DNA from: Perlabentimonas sp041656735
GTDB taxonomy: Bacteria; Bacteroidota; Bacteroidia; Bacteroidales; Tenuifilaceae
NCBI GenBank assembly: GCA_041656735.1
Contig: JBBACY010000003.1
Coordinates: 62,001 to 126,000 of the forward strand
Length of the DNA stretch: 64,000 nucleotides
Direction of reading: 5' to 3'
The notes beneath the pieces are model-generated. The model had not been told where the DNA came from, made no database searches, and saw only the letters and a program-made list of their open reading frames with translations. Made by a program: the position numbers and the translations under genes. Below, one piece after another: positions 45,900-54,795 of this stretch. How positions within the stretch are numbered: the stretch's first letter is position 1; every line of letters begins with the position of its first letter.

Positions 45900-46682
45900 T
45901 TACCAGCTTCCGCCGGCGCCACCGCCGCCAAATGAGCCACCGCCACCGCCCGAAAAGCCGCCAAATCCTCCGCTTCCAGAGCTAAATCCACCAAATCCTC
46001 CGCTTCCTCGTCCACCTCCGCCCGAGAGCATACCCATAGCCACCCAAAATGGAATATTATGGCCTATAGATTTTCTATTGGTTTTGGATACGTTGTTGCG
46101 AAGTACTATAAACAGAATAATGAAAATTATGAGCGGGAAAATAACCAATGCACCATCGCCCCTCATATACTTATCTGCTTTAAATTTACCCGAAGCTAGG
46201 TTTATAATAGCCGTTGTTGCAGCATCGAGACCCTGATGGTAATCCTCATTTTGAAAGTTAGGTATCATCTCCTTTTCAACAATACGCTTCGACAGTGCAT
46301 CGGGAATAACATCCTCTAACCCGTAACCAGTTGCAATAAATGCTTGTCCGCGTTCGTTGCCAATGCGGGGTTTTATCATAATTATTGCCCCATTATTCTC
46401 TCCCTTTTGCCCAACACCCCAACTTTCACCAATACGTGTGGTGAAATCAGAAATATCGTAACCCATTAGGTCATTTACGGTTATTATATACAGTTGCGTT
46501 GATGTAGTATCATGGTAATTCCGCAGTTTCTGTTCAAGATTAGCCGCTTCGGCTTTGGTTAAAATATTTGCAAAATCGTTAACCAGCCTAGGCGGTTGCA
46601 TTGGCGAGGGTAGTTCTTGGGCGAAAGACCCAATTGCTAATGCTATAAGGGCGGTTACTAGTAAAGTTTTTAGTCTAGTCAT
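45900..46682 (-). CDS. TPM-domain membrane protein with Gly-rich C-terminus
   Basis: This 260-residue protein has a signal peptide (ending IGSFAQ), a TPM (TPM_phosphatase/Psb32) domain at about 30-165 with VNDFANILT and GYGLEDVIPDALS, a membrane segment (ALVIFPLIIFIILFIVL), and a C-terminal stretch almost entirely Gly/Ser/Phe (about residues 222-260). This is the YgcG architecture. The Gly-rich tail is typical and probably not a repeat artefact. The function is not settled; the lemA link is widespread. It starts 7 bases after the second TPM gene. Confidence 0.88.
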   Translation of the reverse strand: MTRLKTLLVTALIALAIGSFAQELPSPMQPPRLVNDFANILTKAEAANLEQKLRNYHDTTSTQLYIITVNDLMGYDISDFTTRIGESWGVGQKGENNGAIIMIKPRIGNERGQAFIATGYGLEDVIPDALSKRIVEKEMIPNFQNEDYHQGLDAATTAIINLASGKFKADKYMRGDGALVIFPLIIFIILFIVLRNNVSKTNRKSIGHNIPFWVAMGMLSGGGGRGSGGFGGFSSGSGGFGGFSGGGGGSFGGGGAGGSW

Positions 46683-46689
46683 AGTTTAT

Positions 46690-47124
46690 TTATTTTCCGA
46701 ATGAGATGTCGTCTGAAAGTTCGTTAACATCATCGCTTTGGTAAGGGAAATGTTCTTTTAACTTTTCACCTGCCATTGAAATGCCTGCTGATAGTCCTTC
46801 GGCAAAGTTATTCTCCTTAAAGTGAATTGTCATTTCATCTTTTATCAAGTCCCAAAATGTTGGAGGTACAACTGCGTTTATACCAGCATCGCCAAGAATG
46901 CCAAATTGTCGGTCGTCCATAGCAAGGTAGAATAATACTCCGTTTCGCAGCTCGGTTTTATGTATTTTAAGCATTGCGAATACATCAGCTGCACGGTCCA
47001 GCACATTTTTTTTGCACCGGGTTTCAATATGTACCCTTATTTCTCCCGACGTGTTTTTTTCGGCTTGCTTAATGGCGTTTTCAATCTGGAGTCTTTCCGT
47101 GAGGGTGATTTTTTTTGTGGGCAT
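46690..47124 (-). CDS. TPM-domain protein without signal peptide
   Basis: This is a 144-residue TPM-domain protein (IENAIKQAEKNTSGEIRVHI, FGILGDAGINAVVPPTFWD, FAEGLSAGISMAGEKLKEHF). It lacks a signal peptide or membrane segment, unlike the next gene, so the pair may place one TPM domain on each side of the membrane. It lies 25 bases after lemA on the same strand. Confidence 0.87.
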   Translation of the reverse strand: MPTKKITLTERLQIENAIKQAEKNTSGEIRVHIETRCKKNVLDRAADVFAMLKIHKTELRNGVLFYLAMDDRQFGILGDAGINAVVPPTFWDLIKDEMTIHFKENNFAEGLSAGISMAGEKLKEHFPYQSDDVNELSDDISFGK

Positions 47125-47149
47125 TATGCTAAATATTTAGTACATATTA

Positions 47150-47740
47150 TTACTTGCTAAAGTCTACTTTTGGGGCTTCTTTAGCACCTTGATCGGCTTC
47201 AAAATATGCTTTTTTCTCAAAATTAAACCATCCAGCATAAATTACTCTGGGGAATGAGCGAATGTAGGAATTGTATGATTGTACCGTTTCGTTAAACTTA
47301 CGTCGTTCAACAGCAATTCGGTTTTCGGTTCCCTCAAGTTGAGCTTGGAGTTCAAGAAAGTTTTGGTTTGCCTTTAAATCGGGGTAACGCTCAATGCTAA
47401 CAAGTAGTCGAGACAGTGAGCTACTTAGCTCGCCTTGCACCTGTTGAAACTGTTTCATATTAGCTTCGGTAAGGTTGGTTGGGTCAATGGTTACCTGAGT
47501 AGCTTTTGCACGAGCCTCAATAACCTGGGTAAGGGTTTGCTGCTCAAAATCAGCGTAACCCTTCACGGTATTTACTAGGTTTGGTATTAGGTCCATTCGG
47601 CGCTGGTAAACATTCTCAACATTTGCCCATTGTGAGGTAACTCCTTCATCCATAGATACCATACGGTTGTATCCACAGCTGCTAAACATTGGCACAAGAA
47701 TAGCTAGTGCCAGAGCGTATAATACAGATTTTCTTCTCAT
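47150..47740 (-). CDS. lemA: LemA family lipoprotein
   Basis: The 196 residues have a lipobox (PMFSSC, Cys22) and the LemA helical core: WANVENVYQRRMDLIPNLVN, then a long helix pair with VIEARAKATQ, LSRLLVSIERYPDLKANQNF and a final FPRVIYAGWFNFEKKAYFEA. LemA proteins are often found with TPM-domain genes, as here. The molecular role is unknown. First gene of the minus-strand lemA-TPM-TPM operon. Confidence 0.93.
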   Translation of the reverse strand: MRRKSVLYALALAILVPMFSSCGYNRMVSMDEGVTSQWANVENVYQRRMDLIPNLVNTVKGYADFEQQTLTQVIEARAKATQVTIDPTNLTEANMKQFQQVQGELSSSLSRLLVSIERYPDLKANQNFLELQAQLEGTENRIAVERRKFNETVQSYNSYIRSFPRVIYAGWFNFEKKAYFEADQGAKEAPKVDFSK

Positions 47741-47821
47741 TGCGTATTTTTTTAGTATTTGTAAATATAATCAATATACAGGCTAACAGCAAAAACTATG
47801 CTATAACGCACTCCTATTTTA

Positions 47822-47852
47822 TTGAATTATGATGCTGAAAATTGTAACTTTA
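47822..47852 (+). promoter_or_regulatory. Candidate hutU promoter
   Basis: TTG (47822-47824), a 20-base spacer and TAACTTTA (47845-47852) resemble the Bacteroidota consensus with one change in the -7 box. The ATG is 30 bases further on. Confidence 0.4.
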
Positions 47853-47882
47853 CACCCACGATAATCAAACTACAAATAAGAT

Positions 47883-49895
47883 ATGACCACAGAGAAATTC
47901 AAATCGCTTGTTTTACAGGGTATTCCCAATGATTTACCAACCCCAAAGGCTTGGGATACCTCGGTTAACCATGCGCCAAAGCGTAAACAAATTTTAACAG
48001 TTTACGAGAAAAAACTGGCAATTAAAAATGCCCTCAGGTATTTTCCTGTAAAACATCACGCCATTTTGGCAGAAGAGTTTGCCAAAGAACTAGAAGAGTT
48101 TGGCCGCATTTATATGTACCGTTTCCGCCCAGACTATTTAATTTCGGCACGAAGTATAAACGATTTTCCGTATAAATCGGTTCAGGCTGCATCCATAATG
48201 CTGATGCTTAGTAATAATTTGGATTATGCCGTGGCGCAGCATCCGCACGAGCTAATAACCTATGGAGGGAACGGAGCCGTTTTCCAAAATTGGGCTCAGT
48301 ATCTTCTAACCATGAGGTACTTAGCTGAAATGACCGATGAGCAAACCCTTACTATGTATTCTGGGCATCCAATGGGACTTTTCCCTTCACATAAAGATGC
48401 GCCAAGGGTTGTTGTTTCTAACGGAATGATGATTCCAAACTACAGTAGCAAGGATGATTGGGAGCGCTTTAATGCTTTGGGCGTTACTCAGTATGGACAA
48501 ATGACTGCTGGTTCGTTTATGTATATTGGCCCTCAGGGTATTGTGCATGGTACTACTATCACAATTCTTAATGCTGGTAGAAAAAGGCTAAAACCAGGCG
48601 AAACTGACTTGCGAGGCAAACTGTTCGTGTCCTCAGGTCTTGGCGGAATGTCAGGTGCACAACCAAAGGCTGGCGTAATAGCCGAGGTGGTTAGCGTTAT
48701 TGCTGAGATTAATCCGAAGGCCATTCAGGTTCGCTATGATCAGGGTTGGGTTGATGAGGTTTACGATAATTTAGACACCCTTATACCTCGCATTAAGAAG
48801 GCTGTAACAGGCAAAGAGGCTATCTCAATTGCATACCAAGGCAATATTGTTGATTTATGGGAAAGGCTTGCTACCGACAAGGTTTTAGTTGATTTTGGTA
48901 GTGACCAAACGTCGTTGCATAACCCTTTTGCTGGTGGATACTACCCAGTAGGCTTAACGCTTGAGGAGTCGAACAAGATGATGGCCGAAAACCCTGACCA
49001 GTTTAAAGAGAAAGTATACAATACGTTACGTCGTCACGCCAAGGCTGTAAACGAGCTAACTGCAAATGGAATGTACTTTTTCGATTATGGAAATGCTTTT
49101 CTGCTTGAGGCAAGTAGAGCGGGAGCCGATGTAATGGGAGAGAACGGGAAGTTCAGGTACCCATCGTATGTTCAGGATATTATGGGACCCCTATTCTTCG
49201 ATTATGGGTTTGGCCCTTTCCGTTGGGTTTGTACTTCGTCAGATTCGAAAGATTTAGAGACCTCGGATCGCATTGCACAGCGTGTACTCGAGGATATGGT
49301 TAAAACTGCACCCAACGAGATAGTAGCCCAACTTGAGGATAATATTAAGTGGATTAAAGAGGCAGGAAAAAATAAGTTGGTTGTGGGATCTCAGGCTCGC
49401 ATACTGTATGCCGATGCTGAGGGGCGCATAAAAATTGCCGAGGCTTTTAATAAAGCGATTAAAGAGGGAGTAATTTCTGCTCCAATTGTTCTGGGGCGCG
49501 ATCATCATGATGTGTCGGGAACCGATTCTCCTTATCGTGAGACATCCAATATTTACGATGGCTCAAGTTTTACTGCCGATATGGCAATTCAGAATGTGAT
49601 AGGCGATTCGTTCCGGGGTGCAACTTGGGTATCAATTCACAATGGTGGTGGAGTTGGCTGGGGCGAAGTAATTAATGGTGGCTTCGGAATGACTCTCGAT
49701 GGTTCGGCCGATTCTGACAGGCGCTTACACATGATGCTTCATTGGGATGTGAACAATGGGATTGCCCGCAGGAGTTGGGCACGAAACGAGGAGGCTGTAT
49801 TTGCTATTAAGCGTGAAATGGAGCGTACACCAAACCTTAGGGTAACGCTACCCAATTTTGCCGATGATTCGCTAATTGATAAGGTTGTGAAGTAA
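47883..49895 (+). CDS. hutU: Urocanate hydratase
   Basis: Urocanase converts urocanate to imidazolone propionate in histidine degradation, using a tightly bound NAD as electrophile. The protein is 670 residues, the long class, versus about 555 in proteobacterial HutU. Visible signatures: MYSGHPMGLFPSH, TAGSFMYIGPQGIVHGT, the NAD-binding loop SSGLGGMSGAQPKAG, DQTSLHNPFAGGYYPVG, FGPFRWVCTSSD, SIHNGGGVGWGEVINGGFG and the C-terminal ARRSWARNE. Other hut genes are not in the window, so it may be separated from hutH, hutI and the formiminotransferase. Confidence 0.93.
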   Translation: MTTEKFKSLVLQGIPNDLPTPKAWDTSVNHAPKRKQILTVYEKKLAIKNALRYFPVKHHAILAEEFAKELEEFGRIYMYRFRPDYLISARSINDFPYKSVQAASIMLMLSNNLDYAVAQHPHELITYGGNGAVFQNWAQYLLTMRYLAEMTDEQTLTMYSGHPMGLFPSHKDAPRVVVSNGMMIPNYSSKDDWERFNALGVTQYGQMTAGSFMYIGPQGIVHGTTITILNAGRKRLKPGETDLRGKLFVSSGLGGMSGAQPKAGVIAEVVSVIAEINPKAIQVRYDQGWVDEVYDNLDTLIPRIKKAVTGKEAISIAYQGNIVDLWERLATDKVLVDFGSDQTSLHNPFAGGYYPVGLTLEESNKMMAENPDQFKEKVYNTLRRHAKAVNELTANGMYFFDYGNAFLLEASRAGADVMGENGKFRYPSYVQDIMGPLFFDYGFGPFRWVCTSSDSKDLETSDRIAQRVLEDMVKTAPNEIVAQLEDNIKWIKEAGKNKLVVGSQARILYADAEGRIKIAEAFNKAIKEGVISAPIVLGRDHHDVSGTDSPYRETSNIYDGSSFTADMAIQNVIGDSFRGATWVSIHNGGGVGWGEVINGGFGMTLDGSADSDRRLHMMLHWDVNNGIARRSWARNEEAVFAIKREMERTPNLRVTLPNFADDSLIDKVVK

Positions 49896-49912
49896 CAGCT
49901 GGTAGTAAAACA

Positions 49913-49957
49913 AAATAAAAGGAGACGACCCATAAATACTAGGCGTCTCCTTTATTT
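49913..49957. terminator. Bidirectional terminator between hutU and C69 dipeptidase
   Basis: AAATAAAAGGAGACG (49913-49927) pairs with CGTCTCCTTTATTT (49944-49957) with one bulged A. It lies between two convergent genes. Confidence 0.8.
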
Positions 49958-49969
49958 GTATTTATACTT

Positions 49970-51610
49970 TTACTCGTGATTGTTGGTATACTTCGTAATA
50001 ATCTGGTTTCTTAATTCAAGGTACATTTGGGTAACCTCATCCATTTTCTGGTTGGTGTACTTTGTTAAAAATTCCTTACCCTTGATCGGGTTTTTCTTCA
50101 GAAGTTCAAGTGCTTGTTTTTCAATTTGCGCTTGATTCTCAAAAAGGTTTTTCTCAAAAGGGTCTCTTACCTCCCAAACATCTTTTATAACTTCCTGAAA
50201 GCGAAGGTTTGCCAAGTTGTCAACAAAGTCAATAGCCCATCTAGCCGATTTTTCATCGTACTTATTTGGGTTGTATGTTTTGTATGTTTCGGCAACACTT
50301 GTGTTACCTGTGTAAATAGGTACGTATGGGCTAAAGTACGGATTATCAAGATAGACCCAGTACACACCACCCAGCTCGTTTGGCAACCACCCTCTAAGCT
50401 GCAGAACCATTCCGTAATGCCCTCTGTGGCGTGCCACAGGCCTGCGGTACGTTATTTTTAGCAGTTTTCGCATTTCACTGTCGGGAAAAGGTGTAGCCAA
50501 CGGACTTTTCTTATATTCTCCATTCTCATCGGCAACAATCCAAGTTGGATCAAGGGTCATATCGTAAATTGTGCCCTCATATGTTGAACGCTGGAAACTA
50601 ATTATATCCTGAACCGATAATTTTTTTACAGGCTCAAATGAGAAAGGGTAAATTGAAATGGGTTCAACAGATTGAAAGTAAGGCTCAATGGCTTTGTATG
50701 GATTTGTTTTATCGTACATCCTGTCGGGTAGCTCATCTTTTAGAGCGCTAAATGTGTGATGGAAAAGCCAAAACCTGCTGGTGGCATACTCTTCAGGAAT
50801 TGGGGCGTAGGCCTCTTGCCAAATAAAAGGTTTGCCCGATTTTGGATTGTACCAGCCCCTATCAATAGCATCCTGCATATAGTTGTCCGAGGTTAAAAAC
50901 TCTTCCGAATTCGCATCAATCTGCTTAATAATGCTCCAGTTTGGTATCATAGTTACGTGACTATCATTTAGCCTTTGGGCAGCCCAAACAGCACCAGGTT
51001 TTCCGCTTTTAGGATCCCAATTTGGACCAACACCAAAAACTTCAAAAATCCAGATCTCGTCAGTATCAGCTATAATAATGCTCTCGCCTTCGGGTCCGCT
51101 GGATGGAAGGAAACCATAGGTTGTCATTAAATTGCCAACGAAGAGTACCGCATCTTTAGCCTTTTTGTATCGTTGAAGGGCAAAAATAGTGGCTTGCTCA
51201 ATGGTCATTATCTGTTTGCCCGTTTCTTTTGAAACCCTTAGCTCCTTGCGTTGCGTGATGGTACTTTCGGCTATGCCTAGCTGGTGCTCATTAACGTGCG
51301 AGTAGGCCGAATGGAAGTAGCTATAGGTTCTTTCTGCCTGCGGAATATAGCCTAGTATTTCTCCGTGGTCATCAAGTTCCCTATCGGCATCCTGTATACC
51401 CCAGTAAACGGGGGCTTTTTCACCTTTCTTATATGTTTGCCCAAGAATTAATCTAATTCTTGAATCGGGACCTGTGTCGGTGTGCGAAATGATAACAGAA
51501 CCATCTTTGCTAGCTTTTTTGCCCACAGCAATTACAGTGCAGGCCCACGAGGGAGCTAGTGCTGCAGTTAGCATTAGCAGTATTGTTGTAACGAATGTTG
51601 TCTTCTTCAT
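49970..51610 (-). CDS. C69 family dipeptidase
   Basis: This 546-residue exported peptidase has a signal peptide cleaved directly before the catalytic Cys24 (PSWACTVIAVGKKASKDGSV), the N-terminal nucleophile typical of the C69 (PepD) family. IISHTDTGPDSRIRL, FHSAYSHVNEHQLGIAESTI and the later EIWIFEVFGVGP are family motifs. Such enzymes release dipeptides or free amino acids from short peptides in the periplasm. The signal peptide plus exposed Cys suggests self-activation on export. A nitroreductase-like lipoprotein gene lies 38 bases upstream on the same strand. Confidence 0.9.
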   Translation of the reverse strand: MKKTTFVTTILLMLTAALAPSWACTVIAVGKKASKDGSVIISHTDTGPDSRIRLILGQTYKKGEKAPVYWGIQDADRELDDHGEILGYIPQAERTYSYFHSAYSHVNEHQLGIAESTITQRKELRVSKETGKQIMTIEQATIFALQRYKKAKDAVLFVGNLMTTYGFLPSSGPEGESIIIADTDEIWIFEVFGVGPNWDPKSGKPGAVWAAQRLNDSHVTMIPNWSIIKQIDANSEEFLTSDNYMQDAIDRGWYNPKSGKPFIWQEAYAPIPEEYATSRFWLFHHTFSALKDELPDRMYDKTNPYKAIEPYFQSVEPISIYPFSFEPVKKLSVQDIISFQRSTYEGTIYDMTLDPTWIVADENGEYKKSPLATPFPDSEMRKLLKITYRRPVARHRGHYGMVLQLRGWLPNELGGVYWVYLDNPYFSPYVPIYTGNTSVAETYKTYNPNKYDEKSARWAIDFVDNLANLRFQEVIKDVWEVRDPFEKNLFENQAQIEKQALELLKKNPIKGKEFLTKYTNQKMDEVTQMYLELRNQIITKYTNNHE

Positions 51611-51648
51611 TTTAATGGTATTTAGTGATTAAACGTAGTTAAATAGGC

Positions 51649-52290
51649 TTACTCAGCAGGGAACCCTACCGATTGGCAGAGCACAACGTGTTTATGTTCG
51701 GGTAGCTTTAGAGTCTTTTTTAGTTCTTCCTTTTCAACGGCACCCCGCACCACGGTTGATAATCCTTCCGATGCGCTAAACAGGTACACATTTTGAGCAA
51801 TAAAAGCTGCATCGGCTGCCGAGTACCAGTGTTTCGTAACTTCGTCTCTGTCGCCTATGCGTGTAAAATCTGCCACGTATATTAAATTTACCGGAACATC
51901 TTTCACAAAAGGCTGTTTGCCAGTTGCTTCCCTTATGTCATTACTCATATGTAACTCAAGTATATTCTCTTTTGCGTTATAAATATACACACCGTTTGCC
52001 ATACTAACGTAAATGTCAATTTCTTGCCAGTTAACGGCGCTGGGGGCTGTGCGTAAGCCATCTTCGGCTCGGTTTATTCCGTTTGCTGCCCATAAAAGGT
52101 TCGAAAGCGTTTGTAAATCGAGATCCTTTTTGGCAAACGAACGTGATGTTTGCCTCATAGCAAGAGCCTCAAAAAGAGGCATACCTCCAGTTTTTTTAGG
52201 TTCAGGTAGGCTAATCGGCTTGTTTTGTGCGCATCCGGTAAACTGGAATAAAACCATAATTAGGATAATTTGTGTGGTTACTTTTTTCAT
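51649..52290 (-). CDS. Nitroreductase family lipoprotein (SagB-like)
   Basis: The 213-residue protein begins with a lipobox (FQFTGC, Cys20), unusual for an FMN-dependent nitroreductase fold. The catalytic-domain features are LFEALAMRQTSRSFAKKDL, SNLLWAANGINR, APSAVNWQEID, SAADAAFIAQNVYLFSASEG and RGAVEKEELKKTL. Flavin should bind at the Arg/Ser-rich loop. A periplasmic oxidoreductase role is implied by the signal. The substrate is unknown. It is probably co-transcribed with the C69 gene. Confidence 0.87.
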   Translation of the reverse strand: MKKVTTQIILIMVLFQFTGCAQNKPISLPEPKKTGGMPLFEALAMRQTSRSFAKKDLDLQTLSNLLWAANGINRAEDGLRTAPSAVNWQEIDIYVSMANGVYIYNAKENILELHMSNDIREATGKQPFVKDVPVNLIYVADFTRIGDRDEVTKHWYSAADAAFIAQNVYLFSASEGLSTVVRGAVEKEELKKTLKLPEHKHVVLCQSVGFPAE

Positions 52291-52403
52291 TTATTTACTT
52301 ATTTTTAAAAAGTTTGATGGACTATTAGTGAGTTAGTTGTTTTTCGTGTGTATTGTTGTTGCCAATGTTGTTTCAAAATAATAACTTTTTACTAAAGTAT
52401 TTA

Positions 52404-53516
52404 TCAGGCGTTAGAATTCAAAACATTTGTTACAAGTTTAACAAGTTTGTGCTTTTCTTCTTCCCAATTTAGAACGTTAGCCAGCGCAATCGAATTTTCT
52501 CTCCATAGTTCCATTTGGCTGCTATTATTAAGCATAACATTTATTTTTTTGGCTAGTTCACTCGCCGTGCAGTTACTGTTAATGGTTTGCCCTACGTTAT
52601 ATGTATTTACAATCTTCTCCATTTCGGGCAAGTTACTTGTTAACACCGGAAGTCCGGCCTGAATGTAATCAAATAGTTTATTAGGTAACGCATAACGGTA
52701 GTTTAGCGATATGTCTTCTTCTAGCGATACGCCAATGGTTGCTTTTAATGTTTCGCTATGCAGCGCATCGGGCTCAACTCTTCCTAAGAATTTAACCTGT
52801 GTTTCAAGTTGTAAAAATTTACTTAATTCAGCTAGTTTATTGTCGATATCACCAGTGCCGGCAATTCTTAGTTTAACTTGGGGCAAGTATTGCATAGCCA
52901 TAATTAGTTTCTCTAGGCCACGCCCAATATTAAGAGCACCCTGGTAAAACACTACCTTTTCATCCGTCGGGCTTACTTCCTTTGAATAGTTACTCTTTTT
53001 TAAGGGAAGGTTGCGTATAACTTCAAACGGTACCCCATACCTTCTGTTTAGCTCAATTGCAACGCTTGCGGAAACTGTAATGGCCGCATCAGTTCCCTTT
53101 ATCAGCCACTTTTCAAGAAAACGCCAGATACCCTTTTTTATGGGGCGTTTTACAAGTTCTGGCACCTCAGTGAATAGTTCGTGGCTATCGTATATTAGAG
53201 GGACCCGTTTAAAAAAACTGAGCGCACGAGCGGCTAAAAGGGTGTCTAAATCATTGGCATAAATAATATTCGTCTTTTTAAAAGAAAGGTAGCAAAAAGC
53301 CAAAATGTTGTACGATAGGTAAAAAAACATACCCTTTGAAAAGAGCGGGGAGAGCAGGTGAACGCAGTACTCCTTTTTTATTTTGGCAGGGGTTATGGCA
53401 GTACGCCGTCCAACCACAACGGTTCTATGCCCAGCAGCAGATAGGGTTGCAGCAGTGCGTTGCACTCGTTGGTCTGTTAATACATCCGAAGTAACAAGTA
53501 AATGAATAGTAGCCAA
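52404..53516 (-). CDS. GT4-type glycosyltransferase
   Basis: This is a 370-residue GT-B protein. N-terminal domain: VTSDVLTDQRVQRTAATLSA and IIYANDLDTLLAARALSFFK, YDSHELFTEVPEL. C-terminal nucleotide-sugar domain: VVFYQGALNIGRGLEKLIMA, LRIAGTGDIDNKL, FLGRV, and PNKLFDYIQAGLPVLTSNLP with the EX7E-type region. The donor and acceptor are unknown; envelope polysaccharide is likely. No ATG or GTG precedes the first conserved residues; the reading frame starts from TTG at 53516, and an in-frame stop is 24 bases upstream. The start is therefore uncertain. murB starts divergently 79 bases away. Confidence 0.85.
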   Translation of the reverse strand: MATIHLLVTSDVLTDQRVQRTAATLSAAGHRTVVVGRRTAITPAKIKKEYCVHLLSPLFSKGMFFYLSYNILAFCYLSFKKTNIIYANDLDTLLAARALSFFKRVPLIYDSHELFTEVPELVKRPIKKGIWRFLEKWLIKGTDAAITVSASVAIELNRRYGVPFEVIRNLPLKKSNYSKEVSPTDEKVVFYQGALNIGRGLEKLIMAMQYLPQVKLRIAGTGDIDNKLAELSKFLQLETQVKFLGRVEPDALHSETLKATIGVSLEEDISLNYRYALPNKLFDYIQAGLPVLTSNLPEMEKIVNTYNVGQTINSNCTASELAKKINVMLNNSSQMELWRENSIALANVLNWEEEKHKLVKLVTNVLNSNA

Positions 53517-53594
53517 GGGTATTATTTTTCTGCTAAATTAGAAAAAAACTTCATCACCAATACAATTTTATATCTTTGTATAAAATTTACAGCT

Positions 53595-54602
53595 ATGCTA
53601 GCATCTCACAAGAACTTTTCTTTGAAAAAGTATAACACCTTTGGCGTTGACGTTACTGCCGACGATTTTTTTAATGTTTCAACCGTTGATGAGCTTAAGG
53701 AGGTTTTATTGGTTACCAAGGACAAAAAATCATTAATCCTCGGCGGAGGTTCAAATTTACTGTTTACATCAAATTTTAATGGGGCTGTAATACATCCACT
53801 TATTCAAGGTATTGAGATAGTTGAAGAGGATGACGACAGCGTATTGGTTAAGGTTGGTGCTGGTGTTGAGTGGGACTCGCTTGTTGAGTATACCGTTAGT
53901 CGTAACCTTGGAGGCTTGGAGAATTTATCGCTAATACCCGGTTCGGTTGGCGCTTCGCCAATACAAAATATAGGAGCGTATGGTGTTGAGGTAAAAGACC
54001 ATTTTGAGAGGGTTGAGGGAATACTAACTAGCGATTTAACTACCATAACTCTCAATAAGTCCGAATGTAAATTTGGCTATCGTGATAGTGTTTTTAAGAA
54101 TAAGTTAAAAGGTAAGGTGGTTGTTACCTACGTGTACTATAGGCTTTCTAAAAATCATACCCTTGTAACGCACTACGGAAATCTTGATATAGAGTTATTG
54201 AAATTTGGAGACAAAACCATACAGAATATCCGCAAAGCGGTTATCGATATTCGAAACCTTAAATTACCCGACCCATTAAAACTGCCTAATGCAGGGAGCT
54301 TTTTTAAGAATCCAATTGTAAGTATTGATCTAATTAAGGGTTTACAGCAAAAATACGAGCATGTTCCCTTTTACCCAGTAAGTGAGAGCGAGGTTAAGTT
54401 GCCCGCTGGTTGGCTTATTGAACAGGGTGGTTGGAAAGGGCGCGAGATTGGCAACGTGGGAGTGCACAAGAACCAGGCTCTGGTGCTGGTTAACTACGCA
54501 AACGCTACGGGACAAGAAATTTTAGCATTAGCTCATGATATTCAGAGGTCGATAAAGGAAACCTTTAATGTTAGCCTCGAAATGGAGGTTAATGTGGTAT
54601 AG
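53595..54602 (+). CDS. murB: UDP-N-acetylenolpyruvoylglucosamine reductase MurB
   Basis: MurB reduces enolpyruvyl-UDP-GlcNAc to UDP-MurNAc with FAD and NADPH. The 335 residues are of the type I (E. coli-like) form: LKKYNTFGVDV, ILGGGSNLLFT (FAD), LGGLENLSLIPGSVGASPIQ, the catalytic Ser loop NAGSFFKNPIV, PAGWLIEQGGWKG and VHKNQALVLVNYANATGQEI. The ATG at 53595 gives the conserved start; the longer frame overlaps the divergent glycosyltransferase. Downstream at 54690-54710 is a small hairpin (CTAGGAT/ATCCTAG) without a T-tract. Confidence 0.95.
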   Translation: MLASHKNFSLKKYNTFGVDVTADDFFNVSTVDELKEVLLVTKDKKSLILGGGSNLLFTSNFNGAVIHPLIQGIEIVEEDDDSVLVKVGAGVEWDSLVEYTVSRNLGGLENLSLIPGSVGASPIQNIGAYGVEVKDHFERVEGILTSDLTTITLNKSECKFGYRDSVFKNKLKGKVVVTYVYYRLSKNHTLVTHYGNLDIELLKFGDKTIQNIRKAVIDIRNLKLPDPLKLPNAGSFFKNPIVSIDLIKGLQQKYEHVPFYPVSESEVKLPAGWLIEQGGWKGREIGNVGVHKNQALVLVNYANATGQEILALAHDIQRSIKETFNVSLEMEVNVV

Positions 54603-54689
54603 TTTAAAATAAATAGTACTTTAGATAAAATATTTTTTTTAACACTAAACTTTTACAAGAGATTATCGTAATAAATGAGAACAGTCAAA

Positions 54690-54710
54690 CTAGGATTCTT
54701 TTTATCCTAG
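54690..54710. other. Small inverted repeat between murB and siaC-like gene
   Basis: CTAGGAT (54690-54696) and ATCCTAG (54704-54710) form a perfect 7-base stem with a T-rich loop. There is no trailing T-run, so it is a weak terminator at best; it could be an operator for the next gene. Confidence 0.3.
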
Positions 54711-54795
54711 GCTTTATGCCGTAATAATAATAAAGCTGTATCTTCGTTAGGTGGTTTTATTGCGAGTAAATCGCACAAACAAAAATTTGAAGGAA

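Noticed and set aside
45900..46015. Gly-codon-rich stretch as a tandem DNA repeat
   Set aside because: It is the coding sequence of the Gly/Ser/Phe tail of the TPM protein, with the correct reading frame throughout.
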